Assembly: GCA_903789495.1 (NCBI GenBank)
Contig: CAIFEQ010000006.1
Span: 1 to 64,000, forward strand
DNA: 64,000 bases
From: an uncultured Erysipelotrichaceae bacterium
GTDB taxonomy: Bacteria > Bacillota_I > Bacilli_A > Erysipelotrichales > Erysipelotrichaceae
Reading direction: 5' to 3'
Shown here in pieces: positions 52,572-61,161 of this stretch; positions within the stretch are counted from its first letter, which is position 1, and every line of letters starts with the position of its first letter. The notes under the pieces were generated by a model. The model was not told the origin of the DNA, made no database searches, and saw only the letters and a program-made list of their open reading frames with translations. The position numbers were made by a program, and so were the translations under genes.

Positions 52572-53224
52572 GCATGACCATCCTTTCTGCTGTCTTCAGG
52601 CGGGACTTCCGGCCACCAGGCCTTCAATCCCTCTAATTCACAGGGAACGAGTTCCCTGATTCTGTCTTCATTCTCCGCCGGATGACGCAGGAGCCGGCGG
52701 ACCTGGCTGGAGGAGATGGACTGATAGATCGGCGGCGTCTGCACAAAGGTGAAATAAGGACGCAGCGTCTGCAGATACGCATCTGCCGCAAAGATCTGCT
52801 CCGGATCTTCTCCGCTGCGGCTCAGGCAGACAAAACCAAAGGTCCTGCCGATGTCCTCGATGTGAAGCCAGCCCGTTTCCAGTTCCGGCAGCTTGTCGCT
52901 GCCAAGCAGCAGTTTCAGCTGCCAGCCGGTCCGGGAAGAAAGATGCTGCAGGGTATGCCAGGTACGAGGCTGCCGTTTCAGCCGCAGTTCATAGTCCGAG
53001 ACTTCCATCCAGTCCCGGCCGGCCGCAATCTTCTGCAGCATCTGCAGGCGGCTTTCTTCCGAGAAGGCAAAGTCCTTCTTCTGTTCCCCGGCAATATAGC
53101 GGGACTTGGACGGCACATAGATGACCTTGTCCATTCCCAGTTCCTGGCGGGCATAGTCGGCACAGGCAATGTGCGCTTCGGTCGGCGGATTGAAGGCCCC
53201 GCAGAAGACCAGTGCAGCCGTCAA
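52568..53224 (-). CDS. nadD: Nicotinate-nucleotide adenylyltransferase
   Basis: A 218-aa nucleotidyltransferase. GAFNPPTEAHIACA holds the HxxH-like nucleotide motif (here Thr-Glu-Ala-His), and ISSSQVRRLL is the ISSTxxR-type motif. It joins nicotinate mononucleotide and ATP to give deamido-NAD. The flanking genes pncB and nadE supply its substrate and use its product, which supports this assignment over pantetheine-phosphate adenylyltransferase. It overlaps both neighbours by four bases, so expression is tightly coupled. Confidence 0.93.
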   Translation of the reverse strand: MTAALVFCGAFNPPTEAHIACADYARQELGMDKVIYVPSKSRYIAGEQKKDFAFSEESRLQMLQKIAAGRDWMEVSDYELRLKRQPRTWHTLQHLSSRTGWQLKLLLGSDKLPELETGWLHIEDIGRTFGFVCLSRSGEDPEQIFAADAYLQTLRPYFTFVQTPPIYQSISSSQVRRLLRHPAENEDRIRELVPCELEGLKAWWPEVPPEDSRKDGHA

Positions 53225-54738
53225 ATGCGGCCTCCGTGCAGTTTCCGGTAGAGCTCTTCCCGGTTGCGGGCGACCGTCATGGTCAGGTCGACATAATGCA
53301 CATGCGGGAATTCGCTGCGCAGTTCGCTCTCCCAGGTATGATTTTCCAGCTGGTCTTTGATATAGGCCTTGGTCTGGGTGATGCTGGGAAACTCGATGAC
53401 CTGCTCGCCCTGCAGGATATGCGGCACCAGCAGCGGTTCGATCCGGGTGAGGTGCAGTTTCTTCCAGGGATCGAATTCATCCGGATCCAGGCTCAGGACG
53501 GTGATGTCCTGCCCGGCTTCGATCTTCTCATCCCAGGCCGAGAGGATGTCGCACTGGGCCTTGTCGTCGGCGTCAAACATCCGCCAGGCCATGAGCTTGC
53601 CCGGGATGACCGCCTTGGACGGGCTGTCGGAGCACTTCATCTTCGGTTCATAGGTGCCGTCTTTCCGTTTCACGGCAACCAGCTTGTACACCCCGCCGAA
53701 GACCGGATCGGTGGCGCTGGTGATCAGCTTCTCCCCTACCCCGTAGGAGTCAAAGTGGGCATCCTCATAGAGTTCCATGTTGGCCATCTTATGCTCATCC
53801 AGGGAATTGGAGGCGATCAGCTTCACATAGGACTTGCCGGCCTTGTCCAGGGCCTTGCGCAGCTTCTTATAGCCGCGCGCCAGGTCGCCGGAATCAATCC
53901 GGGCGCTCTTGACCCGCCGGTTGGGATCGTTGGGGTATTTGGCGATCAGTTCATCATCGAGGCGGATCAGATTGGGCAGACCGCTCTCGAAGATGTTATA
54001 CGTATCCAGCAGCAGCGAGACGTTGTCCGGATAGGTTTCCGCATAGGCCCGGAAGGCTTCCAGCTCGCTCGGGAAGAATTCCACGTAGGAATGGGCAATC
54101 GTGCCGACCGCCTTGATCTCCGGTCCCCACTTCATCTCGGCCAGGCAGTTGGCCGTTCCCACGCAGCCGCCCAGGACGGCCGAATAGGCGCCGTCATTGC
54201 CGGCCGATTCTCCCTGGGCCCGGCGGGTGCCGAACTCCATGACCGAACGCGGTGTATGGGTGGCCAGTCCCGAGATCCGGGTTGCCTTGGTGGTGATCAG
54301 GGAATGGAAGTTCATGGTCTGCAGGAGATAGGTCTCAATGAGAATCGCTCCGACCATATCGCATTCCACCCGGACCATCGGCACCTGGGGATAGCAGACC
54401 GTGCCCTCTTTCAGGGCATACAGATCCCCTTTCCAGCGGTAACTGCGCAGGTATTCGCAGAACTCCGGACTCATGCCCTTGTACCTCAGCCAGGTCAGAT
54501 CCCGTTCGGTGAAGTGATATTCCTTCAGGAACTTCACCAGCTTACGCTGTCCGCCCGAGATGGAATAGCCCATGTGATCGGGATTCTCCCGGAAAAACAT
54601 GTCAAAGACCATCACGGTGTCCTGATAGCCGTGCAGAAACAGGGAGTTGGCCATGGTGAATTCGTAGAAGTCGGTGACCATGGCAGGATTGTCATAATCC
54701 TCATCCGGTACATAGGGTTCCACAGTGTATTTGCTCAT
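53221..54738 (-). CDS. pncB: Nicotinate phosphoribosyltransferase
   Basis: A 505-aa enzyme that makes nicotinate mononucleotide from nicotinate and PRPP. MVTDFYEFTMANSLF, EFGTRRAQG and the phosphate-binding segments around SARIDSGDLARGYKKL and SNSLDEHKM are family signatures. The length matches the longer Firmicutes type. It follows pncA by 12 bp and overlaps nadD, the middle of the NAD salvage operon. Confidence 0.96.
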   Translation of the reverse strand: MSKYTVEPYVPDEDYDNPAMVTDFYEFTMANSLFLHGYQDTVMVFDMFFRENPDHMGYSISGGQRKLVKFLKEYHFTERDLTWLRYKGMSPEFCEYLRSYRWKGDLYALKEGTVCYPQVPMVRVECDMVGAILIETYLLQTMNFHSLITTKATRISGLATHTPRSVMEFGTRRAQGESAGNDGAYSAVLGGCVGTANCLAEMKWGPEIKAVGTIAHSYVEFFPSELEAFRAYAETYPDNVSLLLDTYNIFESGLPNLIRLDDELIAKYPNDPNRRVKSARIDSGDLARGYKKLRKALDKAGKSYVKLIASNSLDEHKMANMELYEDAHFDSYGVGEKLITSATDPVFGGVYKLVAVKRKDGTYEPKMKCSDSPSKAVIPGKLMAWRMFDADDKAQCDILSAWDEKIEAGQDITVLSLDPDEFDPWKKLHLTRIEPLLVPHILQGEQVIEFPSITQTKAYIKDQLENHTWESELRSEFPHVHYVDLTMTVARNREELYRKLHGGRI

Positions 54739-54750
54739 AGCATTATCCTT

Positions 54751-55269
54751 TCAGCGGATCAGCACCTGACAGGACTGCAGCACAGCCAGGGTCTGTTCCT
54801 GTTTTTCCGGTGTCGTTGCGGCGGTGGCCTCTTTCAGTACCGTGACCGGCACTTCCGGACACCAGGCCTTGCACAGCAGGGCATTGGAGATGACGCAGAT
54901 GTCGGTGCATACCCCGCACAGGGTAATCGAAGAAGGCTGGACGCTGGCCAGATCCCGGGCCAGATCGACACAGCCAAAGCAGGGTTTCTGGTACAGGATG
55001 GCCTTGGCCTGGGTCAGGGCCTGCTGCACCGGAGCGGCAATCTGCCAGCCCGGCGTACCGCGGATGCAGTGCACCACCGGCAGGAGCTTTCCCTCCTGGG
55101 TCTTCAGATAGTCGGAACCATGGGTATCCATGGTCGCTACGACCTGGGTATAGGCGCCCGAGGTGATTTCCTGCACCACGCGGGGAATGCAGGCCCTGGC
55201 CTGTTCACTGCCCAGCGGACCGGTCAGGAAGTCATTCTGCATGTCAATGACAATCAGGAATTCTTTCAT
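54751..55269 (-). CDS. pncA: Nicotinamidase
   Basis: A 172-aa isochorismatase-fold amidase that converts nicotinamide to nicotinate. The catalytic triad is visible: Asp in IDMQNDFL, Lys in YQKPCFG, Cys in CGVCTDICV. An Asp-x-His metal-binding motif is seen as MDTHGSD. Its position between nrtR and pncB fixes the nicotinamidase role over other isochorismatase-like hydrolases. Start overlaps the nrtR stop by four bases. Confidence 0.94.
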   Translation of the reverse strand: MKEFLIVIDMQNDFLTGPLGSEQARACIPRVVQEITSGAYTQVVATMDTHGSDYLKTQEGKLLPVVHCIRGTPGWQIAAPVQQALTQAKAILYQKPCFGCVDLARDLASVQPSSITLCGVCTDICVISNALLCKAWCPEVPVTVLKEATAATTPEKQEQTLAVLQSCQVLIR

Positions 55270-56132
55270 AGATTCTCCTCCAGATAGGCAACCAGCGGAT
55301 TAAACGAATACAGCGCACTCTGCCGGCCCCGCACCAGCCGGGTATGACCGGTGGGCACCAGCATCTTCTTGATGTCCCGGCGGAAGTTGCCGGTATCGAC
55401 CGGATGGCCCAGCAGGGCTTCATAGGCATCCTGGATCTGCCGCAGAGTGACTTCCCGGGGCAGCAGGTTGAAGAGGATGCCGGTACGCACCGCCCGGTGC
55501 TGGAGCACATCCATCGCCTTGTTGATGGTCTTGTAGTGATCCCCGGCCAGCCGGGCATTGCTGCGCTTCAGCAGGCGCGAGGTGGTCACGATGTAATTGT
55601 CTTTTGCCCGGTCCCGGATCTCATAGGCAATGGTCAGATCCCGCTTCTCACAGCGCATGACGAGCTGAGCAATGCGTTCCTTCTCGGTCCGCTTCACGGT
55701 TTCCTTGCGGATGTCGAACCAGTCCGCATCGGCCGCATCATCGCCTGCCTTCATCTTTGCCGTCTGCTGCGGCGGGCAGAGAATCAGATACGACGTGGTG
55801 ATGACACGGGTGCGGGGATCGCGGTCCACCTTGCCAAAGGTATAGAGCTGGGTGAAGTAGGCCGGTCTTTTCAGGCCGGTCTCCTCATAGAGTTCCCGCT
55901 GCACCGCCTCATCCAGATCCTCATCCATGTTCACAAAGCCGCCGGGCATGGCCCAGTCTCCCAGCCAGGGAAAATTGCCCCGCTGGATGAGCAGGATCTG
56001 CAGCCGCCCGTCCCGCACCGTCATCAGACAGGCATCGCAGGTACAGCTGGGATGCTCATAGCGGTTCGGATCATAGGCCGCCAGGAATTCTTCCTCCGTC
56101 TGGCCCTGAGCGTTTCGGATGCTGTCTTTCAT
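55266..56132 (-). CDS. nrtR: NrtR-type NAD regulator (Nudix plus winged helix)
   Basis: A 288-aa protein with an N-terminal Nudix domain and a C-terminal winged helix (about 210-288). The Nudix box is intact: GGFVNMDEDLDEAVQRELYE followed by ETGL. NrtR repressors sense ADP-ribose or related NAD breakdown products and leave DNA when these build up. It is first in the operon nrtR-pncA-pncB-nadD-nadE, so it probably regulates itself and the salvage genes. A perfect palindrome lies 12 bp upstream of its start. The intact box means it could also hydrolyse ADP-ribose. Confidence 0.94.
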   Translation of the reverse strand: MKDSIRNAQGQTEEEFLAAYDPNRYEHPSCTCDACLMTVRDGRLQILLIQRGNFPWLGDWAMPGGFVNMDEDLDEAVQRELYEETGLKRPAYFTQLYTFGKVDRDPRTRVITTSYLILCPPQQTAKMKAGDDAADADWFDIRKETVKRTEKERIAQLVMRCEKRDLTIAYEIRDRAKDNYIVTTSRLLKRSNARLAGDHYKTINKAMDVLQHRAVRTGILFNLLPREVTLRQIQDAYEALLGHPVDTGNFRRDIKKMLVPTGHTRLVRGRQSALYSFNPLVAYLEENL

Positions 56133-56143
56133 GTTTCTCCTGT

Positions 56144-56160
56144 ATAGTCATTTTGACTAT
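56144..56160. promoter_or_regulatory. Likely NrtR operator
   Basis: ATAGTCA, TTT, TGACTAT: a perfect inverted repeat with 7-bp arms. It overlaps a possible minus-strand -10 (TATACA, 56141-56146), a good place for a repressor of the NAD operon. Confidence 0.75.
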
Positions 56161-56205
56161 TTATGGTTTCATCATACGCCTTTCTGCCTGCCTGTCAACA
56201 AAGAC

Positions 56206-56231
56206 ACGAAAAAGGCGCCGATGATGCGCCC
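56206..56231 (-). terminator. Terminator after the 56232-56723 gene
   Basis: Minus-strand GGCGC / GCGCC followed by TTTTTCG, directly after the stop codon. Confidence 0.7.
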
Positions 56232-56723
56232 TTACTTCTTCATGCGGCGGTACTTCTTGCCCTGTTTCTGCCGCATGAAGGAAAGAATCTCCTCCCCCTG
56301 TTCCCGGTCAAAGGTAATGGTCCAGAGATGGGGACTGCTTTCCTTTTCCTTCTTTACTTCCAGGAAGAGATAGAACTTCTTCTTCCCGTCATACCCGTAG
56401 TCCCAGACCTGCAGTTCCTTCCAGGGGGTCAGGGAGCCCATGGTTACGATGCCCTCGTCCCCGATGCCGTCCCGGTTGAGCAGGAACATGACCGTGCAGT
56501 AGACGGTCGAAGCCAGACGGATGAAGCCCCAGATATCATTTCCGCCGAGCAGCAGAAAGAACAGGGAGGTCAGGCAGCAGATCAGGAAGATCATGCGGTA
56601 GGCGCTCCACATCCGGTCCTTGTATTTCAGCGCCTTTCTGGTCCGCAGCCAGCACACCAGCATGTAGGTGCCGATGGCCAGAAAGAAGAGCAGGATGATG
56701 ATTTCATACACGGTTTCGCCCAT
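56232..56723 (-). CDS. Small membrane protein of unknown function
   Basis: A 163-aa protein with three or four hydrophobic segments in the first 85 residues and a soluble C-terminal part (SLTPWKELQVWDYGYDGKKK onward) with alternating strand pattern and a basic tail. The pattern resembles DUF5673-like proteins, but I am not certain. It starts two bases after the LUD gene stop on the same strand. Confidence 0.65.
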   Translation of the reverse strand: MGETVYEIIILLFFLAIGTYMLVCWLRTRKALKYKDRMWSAYRMIFLICCLTSLFFLLLGGNDIWGFIRLASTVYCTVMFLLNRDGIGDEGIVTMGSLTPWKELQVWDYGYDGKKKFYLFLEVKKEKESSPHLWTITFDREQGEEILSFMRQKQGKKYRRMKK

Positions 56724-56725
56724 GA

Positions 56726-57358
56726 TCAGTACCCCAGTTCCTCATTGACCAGCAGGACATGGATGCGTCCCTGCGGCCGGCAGCGTCTGGTAAACACGAA
56801 GTCATTGCAGATGGTGGTATCACGGCTGCAGTGGATGCACTTCCCCAGATTCGTGCAGGGATTGCCGGTATTCAGCCGGTCGTTGTTGGCCGGGGCGGCA
56901 AACAGCTCATTGCGCTGAATGGCCGCCTGCAGATCCGGGACCAGCTTGTTCACGCCGGCAATGACATAGACCTTCTTCGGACCGAAGGTCAGCGCCGCCA
57001 CCCGGTTGCCGTTGCCGTCCACATTGTAGAGATGCCCGTCCATGGTCACGGCATTGGCACTCATCAGGTAGACGTCCGCATTCAGGCACTGATGAAAGAC
57101 AGCGTCCACATCATCGGTATGATAGCGGTCATAGTAGGTCAGTCCCGGGGCCTGCTCCAGCCAGGCAATGATCCCGGTTTCAAACAAGGTCATGGAGCCG
57201 CCCACCCCGACCGAGGCGCCCTCCGGAATCTTCTTCTTCAGATAAGCCAGTACGGCTTCCCTGTTCTCCAGCAGCTCGGCTTCAAAGCCATTGCTGCGCA
57301 GATTCCTGACCGCTGTCTCGGCATGGGCCAGATTGGTTGCATTCAGATGTTCATCCAT
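56726..57358 (-). CDS. LUD domain protein (LutC-like)
   Basis: A 210-aa protein of the LUD family, related to LutC and to the lactate-utilisation iron-sulphur proteins. SVGVGGSMTLFETGI is the conserved N-terminal motif, followed by ANAVTMDGHLYNVDGNGNR and GVNKLVPDLQAAI. Cysteines in NPCTNLGKCIHCSRDTTIC could hold a metal or iron-sulphur centre, though this stretch occurs in other stand-alone LUD proteins. No lutA or lutB adjoins it, so a lactate role is not shown. Confidence 0.88.
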   Translation of the reverse strand: MDEHLNATNLAHAETAVRNLRSNGFEAELLENREAVLAYLKKKIPEGASVGVGGSMTLFETGIIAWLEQAPGLTYYDRYHTDDVDAVFHQCLNADVYLMSANAVTMDGHLYNVDGNGNRVAALTFGPKKVYVIAGVNKLVPDLQAAIQRNELFAAPANNDRLNTGNPCTNLGKCIHCSRDTTICNDFVFTRRCRPQGRIHVLLVNEELGY

Positions 57359-57420
57359 GGCTGCAGTCCTCTTTTCATCGTTAGCATTATACCAGCTCTG
57401 CCATGGTAGAATACAGACGT

Positions 57421-58410
57421 ATGGCCGCCCGCAGGACGGAAAAAGACAGGCAGACAGAAAAACGGCTGACCTATACCGCTTCTTTTAAAGTCAGCCGCAG
57501 CACGACCCTGCTGGAACTGCTGCTGAGTTCGAAAAAACTGTCCCTGTCCCGCAACAGCGTCAAGTCGCTGCTCCATGATCATAAGGTTCTGGTCAACGGT
57601 GCGGTGGTCACGCAGTTCAACTATCCCCTGGCCAAGGATGATGAAGTTCATATCGCCAGCCGCCCGGTACCGGCCGCGCCGATCCGCAGGGCGCCGAAGA
57701 AGCGCCGTCCTTCCACGAAGCTGTCCCGCTGGGTGATCTACGAGGATGAGGACTTTCTTGCCATCAACAAGCCGGCGGGTCTGCTGGCCGTGGAATCCGA
57801 TACGAAGCGGGAAAGTGCCTATACCTATGCCGTGGAATATCTGCAGGCTGAAGATCCGAAGCTGCGTCCCTATGTCCTGCACCGCATCGACCGGGATACC
57901 TCCGGGGTGCTGGTCTTTGCCAAGAACATCAAAATTCATTCCAAGCTGAAAGGGCACTGGAATCAGGACGTGAAGCTGCGGGAATACACGGCGGTTGTCG
58001 AAGGCCACCTGGCCCAGCCGGAAAAGACCCTGGTCTCCTACCTGAAGGAAAACCAGAACAGCATGGTCTATGCCACCCATGATCCGGCCGGCAAGAAGGC
58101 CATTACGCACTATGAAGTCCTGCGGGAGAACAGAGGCTATTCCCTGCTGCGAGTCACCATCCAGACGGGGCGGAAGAACCAGATCCGGGTCATGCTGGCC
58201 CAGCTGGGCAATCCCGTTGTCGGAGATGAAAAATACGGAAACGGTGCTTCCCCTTTTCACCGACTGGGGCTGCATGCCAGTGAGCTGGACTTCATCCATC
58301 CCGTCACCCATCAGCTGGTGAAGCTCAAGGCCCCCCTCCCCGGCGAGTTCACGGCCCTGTTTCAGGAAAGCAGTGCAGGGAAGAACACACCGAAAAAAAA
58401 GAAAAAATGA
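57421..58410 (+). CDS. RluA family pseudouridine synthase
   Basis: A 329-aa RNA-modifying enzyme. An S4-like domain covers about residues 20-85 (SLSRNSVKSLLHDHKVLVNG), then the catalytic domain with the family motif HRIDRDTSGVLVFAKN, whose Asp in RIDRDTSG is the nucleophile, and the C-terminal TGRKNQIRVMLAQLGNPVVG. The tail is strongly basic. It makes pseudouridine in rRNA or tRNA; the exact site is not clear from sequence. The ATG at 57421 is used; one at 57403 is also possible, and no strong site is seen for either. Confidence 0.93.
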   Translation: MAARRTEKDRQTEKRLTYTASFKVSRSTTLLELLLSSKKLSLSRNSVKSLLHDHKVLVNGAVVTQFNYPLAKDDEVHIASRPVPAAPIRRAPKKRRPSTKLSRWVIYEDEDFLAINKPAGLLAVESDTKRESAYTYAVEYLQAEDPKLRPYVLHRIDRDTSGVLVFAKNIKIHSKLKGHWNQDVKLREYTAVVEGHLAQPEKTLVSYLKENQNSMVYATHDPAGKKAITHYEVLRENRGYSLLRVTIQTGRKNQIRVMLAQLGNPVVGDEKYGNGASPFHRLGLHASELDFIHPVTHQLVKLKAPLPGEFTALFQESSAGKNTPKKKKK

Positions 58411-58437
58411 AAACAGCCTGCGTGCATGGCTGCTTTT
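58410..58437. terminator. Probable bidirectional terminator
   Basis: AAAACAGCC / GGCTGCTTTT between the convergent RluA-type and LysR genes. The stem is only five to six base pairs. Confidence 0.5.
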
Positions 58438-58447
58438 CTGATGCTGT

Positions 58448-59353
58448 TTACTTCTCGTAATTGATCTCAGTCTGCAGTTTCCGGCAGTATTCAATAAGCA
58501 TGTCATAGAAGTCCTGCTCCAGCGGACTGAGAATCATCCCCTTGCGCCAGGCAATCACCTGGGTACGCGGGTACATGATCTCAACGTCAAACGGAATATA
58601 GACCAGATCCGGGTCATCCGGAAAATTCATCTTCCGGCCCAGGTTGGTCGTTGTCCCGATGCACCGGTTTTCCTTCAGATACTGGTACCGGGACAGATAA
58701 TCTCCATAGATCCGCTTCGGCTTCATGCCGGCAGCCGTAAACAGGTTGTTGGTTTCAAAGCCTTTGGACCGGTTGATTTCCGGCGAAAAGGCAAAGAAGG
58801 TTTCATTCCACACATCCTCAAGCGTGAGCCGCTTTTTCTTGGCCAGCGGATGGCGGCGGTTCAGGACGATGTAATACCATTCCGGCTGCAGCAGCTGCCG
58901 ATAGGTCATGCTCTTGTCCGGCAGGTTGTAGAAATTGCCGAGATAAAAGTCAAAAGACTGGGAAGACATGGTCTGCCAGTCGATGAACATGAAAATGTTC
59001 AGCTTCGTTTCCGGATGAGCAGCACTGAACTGCAGGATCAGATTCTGATAGACATGCCGGTTCTCACAGACCAGGGTCAGGGTGGACTTCTGCTTGGCCA
59101 GACTGGCCAGCTCCTTCTTGCCGATGTCAATCAGGTTCATCGACTGAGAGACGTATTCATAGAAGATCCGGCCGTTCTGGTTGAGCTGAATGCCCCGGCC
59201 CACGCGGTCAAACAGCTGAACACCGAGTTCCGTTTCCAGTTTCCGGATGGTCGCGCTCAGCGAAGACGGGGATATCCGCAGCATCTTTGCGGTTCTGGTC
59301 AGATTGCCCATTTCTGCCAGCTTGCAGAAATAGCGCAGCTGCAGCAGTTCCAT
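58448..59353 (-). CDS. LysR family transcriptional regulator
   Basis: A 301-aa LysR-type protein. The N-terminal winged helix is clear (LLQLRYFCKLAEMGNLTRTA, then KMLRISPSSLSATIRKLETE), and the remainder is the ligand-binding domain. It is last in a minus-strand run after the permease, the enolase-superfamily enzyme and a small membrane protein, so it probably controls their use of a substrate. Unlike most LysR genes it is not divergent from its targets. Ligand unknown. Confidence 0.92.
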   Translation of the reverse strand: MELLQLRYFCKLAEMGNLTRTAKMLRISPSSLSATIRKLETELGVQLFDRVGRGIQLNQNGRIFYEYVSQSMNLIDIGKKELASLAKQKSTLTLVCENRHVYQNLILQFSAAHPETKLNIFMFIDWQTMSSQSFDFYLGNFYNLPDKSMTYRQLLQPEWYYIVLNRRHPLAKKKRLTLEDVWNETFFAFSPEINRSKGFETNNLFTAAGMKPKRIYGDYLSRYQYLKENRCIGTTTNLGRKMNFPDDPDLVYIPFDVEIMYPRTQVIAWRKGMILSPLEQDFYDMLIEYCRKLQTEINYEK

Positions 59354-59366
59354 GAAACCACCTCAC

Positions 59367-59867
59367 TCAGTTTCGGGCTTCTTCCGGTGTATAGTTGGGA
59401 ACCGGCACCTTCGGCTTGCTGGTTTCCAGAATCAGGTGCAGTTCCTCCTCCAGCCGCCGCCGGGCAGCCGGCAGGCAGACAAAGCTTAAGACCGCGGCCA
59501 GTGCGGTCAGACCGATAAACAGCAGGCCGACGGTCCGGGAAACCGGATAGACCCTGAGGCCGGTATAGAGCAGGATGGCCATGATGACAATCGTCCGGGC
59601 GGTATTGAAGCTTTCCTTGCCGAACCGATAGGCAATGCAGGTCCCCTTCTTCTCCGGCGTCATGGTGCCCTTCAGATAGGTCCGGAAAATATTGAAGCTG
59701 CGGGCCGGCCGGTAGTACATCCAGAACTTCTGGCCTTTGATATCGGCATAGTACTGACTCTGTGCCTTGCTGTTCCAGTATACATTCTGATAGCAGTCCT
59801 CCAGCGTATGCAGACGGATGCGTTCTTCAATCTGCCGCTGGCTCAGTGGGGAATGAATGGTTTTCAT
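59367..59867 (-). CDS. Small membrane protein of unknown function
   Basis: A 166-aa protein with a charged N-terminal part (about 75 residues) and two hydrophobic segments (TIVIMAILLYTGLRVY and VGLLFIGLTALAAVLSFVC). No family is recognised. It is 13 bp upstream of the LysR gene on the same strand and separated from the enolase-superfamily gene by a terminator, so it likely pairs with the regulator. Confidence 0.65.
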   Translation of the reverse strand: MKTIHSPLSQRQIEERIRLHTLEDCYQNVYWNSKAQSQYYADIKGQKFWMYYRPARSFNIFRTYLKGTMTPEKKGTCIAYRFGKESFNTARTIVIMAILLYTGLRVYPVSRTVGLLFIGLTALAAVLSFVCLPAARRRLEEELHLILETSKPKVPVPNYTPEEARN

Positions 59868-59885
59868 GGCTGATCCTCCGAAATG

Positions 59886-59926
59886 CGAAAATGAATGCCC
59901 GCAGCTGCGTGACCGCAGGCATTCAT
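59886..59926 (-). terminator. Terminator after the enolase-superfamily gene
   Basis: Minus-strand ATGAATGCC / GGCATTCAT with an inner stem, followed by TTTTCG. Confidence 0.7.
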
Positions 59927-59944
59927 CTGTAACCTTGCTGAAAC

Positions 59945-61132
59945 TTACTTCAGATCGAGATGCTCTTCACTGTTGAGCGCCCGGTCAGCCCACTCGATGC
60001 CCAGGCCGATATCATCGGTGACATCCAGATAGCCGTTCTTCGGGAGCACGACCTTGTTCGTCAGAACCTGGTTGTCCGGGTTCAGCGAACGCATGTGCTG
60101 CTCATGAATGACGAAGTTCGGAATGACCGCTTCCAGCTGGACAGACGGCGGGGTCAGCAGATGGCTGGCGCAGGTATGGATCTGGACGCCGACATCGAAG
60201 GTATAGGCCATGTCGCAGATCTTCTTCGTCTCGGTAATGCCGCCGGCATTGCCGATATCCGGCTGAATGACCTGAACGGAGTGATCCAGGAAGTAGTTGA
60301 TGTACTCCCATCTGCCGAACACACGCTCGCCGTGCGAAACCGGCATATGGATGTCGTCCTTGACATGCTTGTTGTTGAAGAACACCGGGGTATTCGGCTC
60401 TTCGAAGTAGTAGATGTTGCAGTCCTCGACCGCATGCGAGAGCTGGATGGCCGACTCGGAGTTCGTGCCGGCATGGTTCTCGATGATCAGGTCGACATCC
60501 GGTCCGATGGCTTCGCGGACGGCATGGACTCTTCTCGAGAACATGTCCACCGTCTTCGGCGGCAGCAGGCCCAGACGCTCATTCTCATGCAGGATATTGC
60601 CCTCTTCATCCCAGTTCAGGAAGTCGATCTTGATGGCATCATAGCCATCCTTGACGGCCAGCATGGCCCGGTCCACATAATCCTGGACGGTGATGGCCGG
60701 CGAATCGGCAGGACCCCAGCCGAACTGCAGCTGCGAAGCATAGCAGCGGACCTTGTCCCGCTTCTTGCCGCCCAGCAGCTTGTACAGCGGCTGCTTCAGG
60801 GCCTTGGACTTGATATCCCAGAGGGCGATGTCATAGGCACTGACCGCACTGTACCAGAAGGCGCCGCCGTTCTGTCCCCAGAACGTCCGCAGCATCATCT
60901 GATCCCAGATCACTTCATTTTCCAGCGGATCCTTGCCCTTGACCAGCGGCCAGAGATCCCGGATCAGGCCATAGGCTCCCCAGGTCGCATGGATACCGGC
61001 GACTTCCCCGTCGCCATAGATGCCTTCATCCGTATAGAGACGGATGCCGACGACCTTGGACTTCTTCGGGAAAGACGGTGTGTGGGAACGATCATACTCG
61101 GTGAGAAAGATTCTGGCATGTGTGATTTTCAT
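59945..61132 (-). CDS. Enolase-superfamily enzyme, acid-sugar dehydratase-like
   Basis: A 395-aa mandelate racemase/muconate lactonising-type enzyme. Expected active-site positions can be seen: Lys168-Ile-Asp170, Glu218-Asn-His220 (compare Asp-Phe-His of galactonate dehydratase), Glu244/Glu245-Pro, Glu269 in SHGER, and His319 in VQIHT. Glu and His at these places fit the acid-sugar dehydratase group, which removes water from an aldonate to give a keto-deoxy acid; racemase activity is possible. The start follows AAAGGAGAAGAACC. It lies 29 bp after an APC permease gene and is probably co-transcribed with it. Confidence 0.88.
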   Translation of the reverse strand: MKITHARIFLTEYDRSHTPSFPKKSKVVGIRLYTDEGIYGDGEVAGIHATWGAYGLIRDLWPLVKGKDPLENEVIWDQMMLRTFWGQNGGAFWYSAVSAYDIALWDIKSKALKQPLYKLLGGKKRDKVRCYASQLQFGWGPADSPAITVQDYVDRAMLAVKDGYDAIKIDFLNWDEEGNILHENERLGLLPPKTVDMFSRRVHAVREAIGPDVDLIIENHAGTNSESAIQLSHAVEDCNIYYFEEPNTPVFFNNKHVKDDIHMPVSHGERVFGRWEYINYFLDHSVQVIQPDIGNAGGITETKKICDMAYTFDVGVQIHTCASHLLTPPSVQLEAVIPNFVIHEQHMRSLNPDNQVLTNKVVLPKNGYLDVTDDIGLGIEWADRALNSEEHLDLK

Positions 61133-61161
61133 GGTTCTTCTCCTTTCAGCTGAACCAGCTG

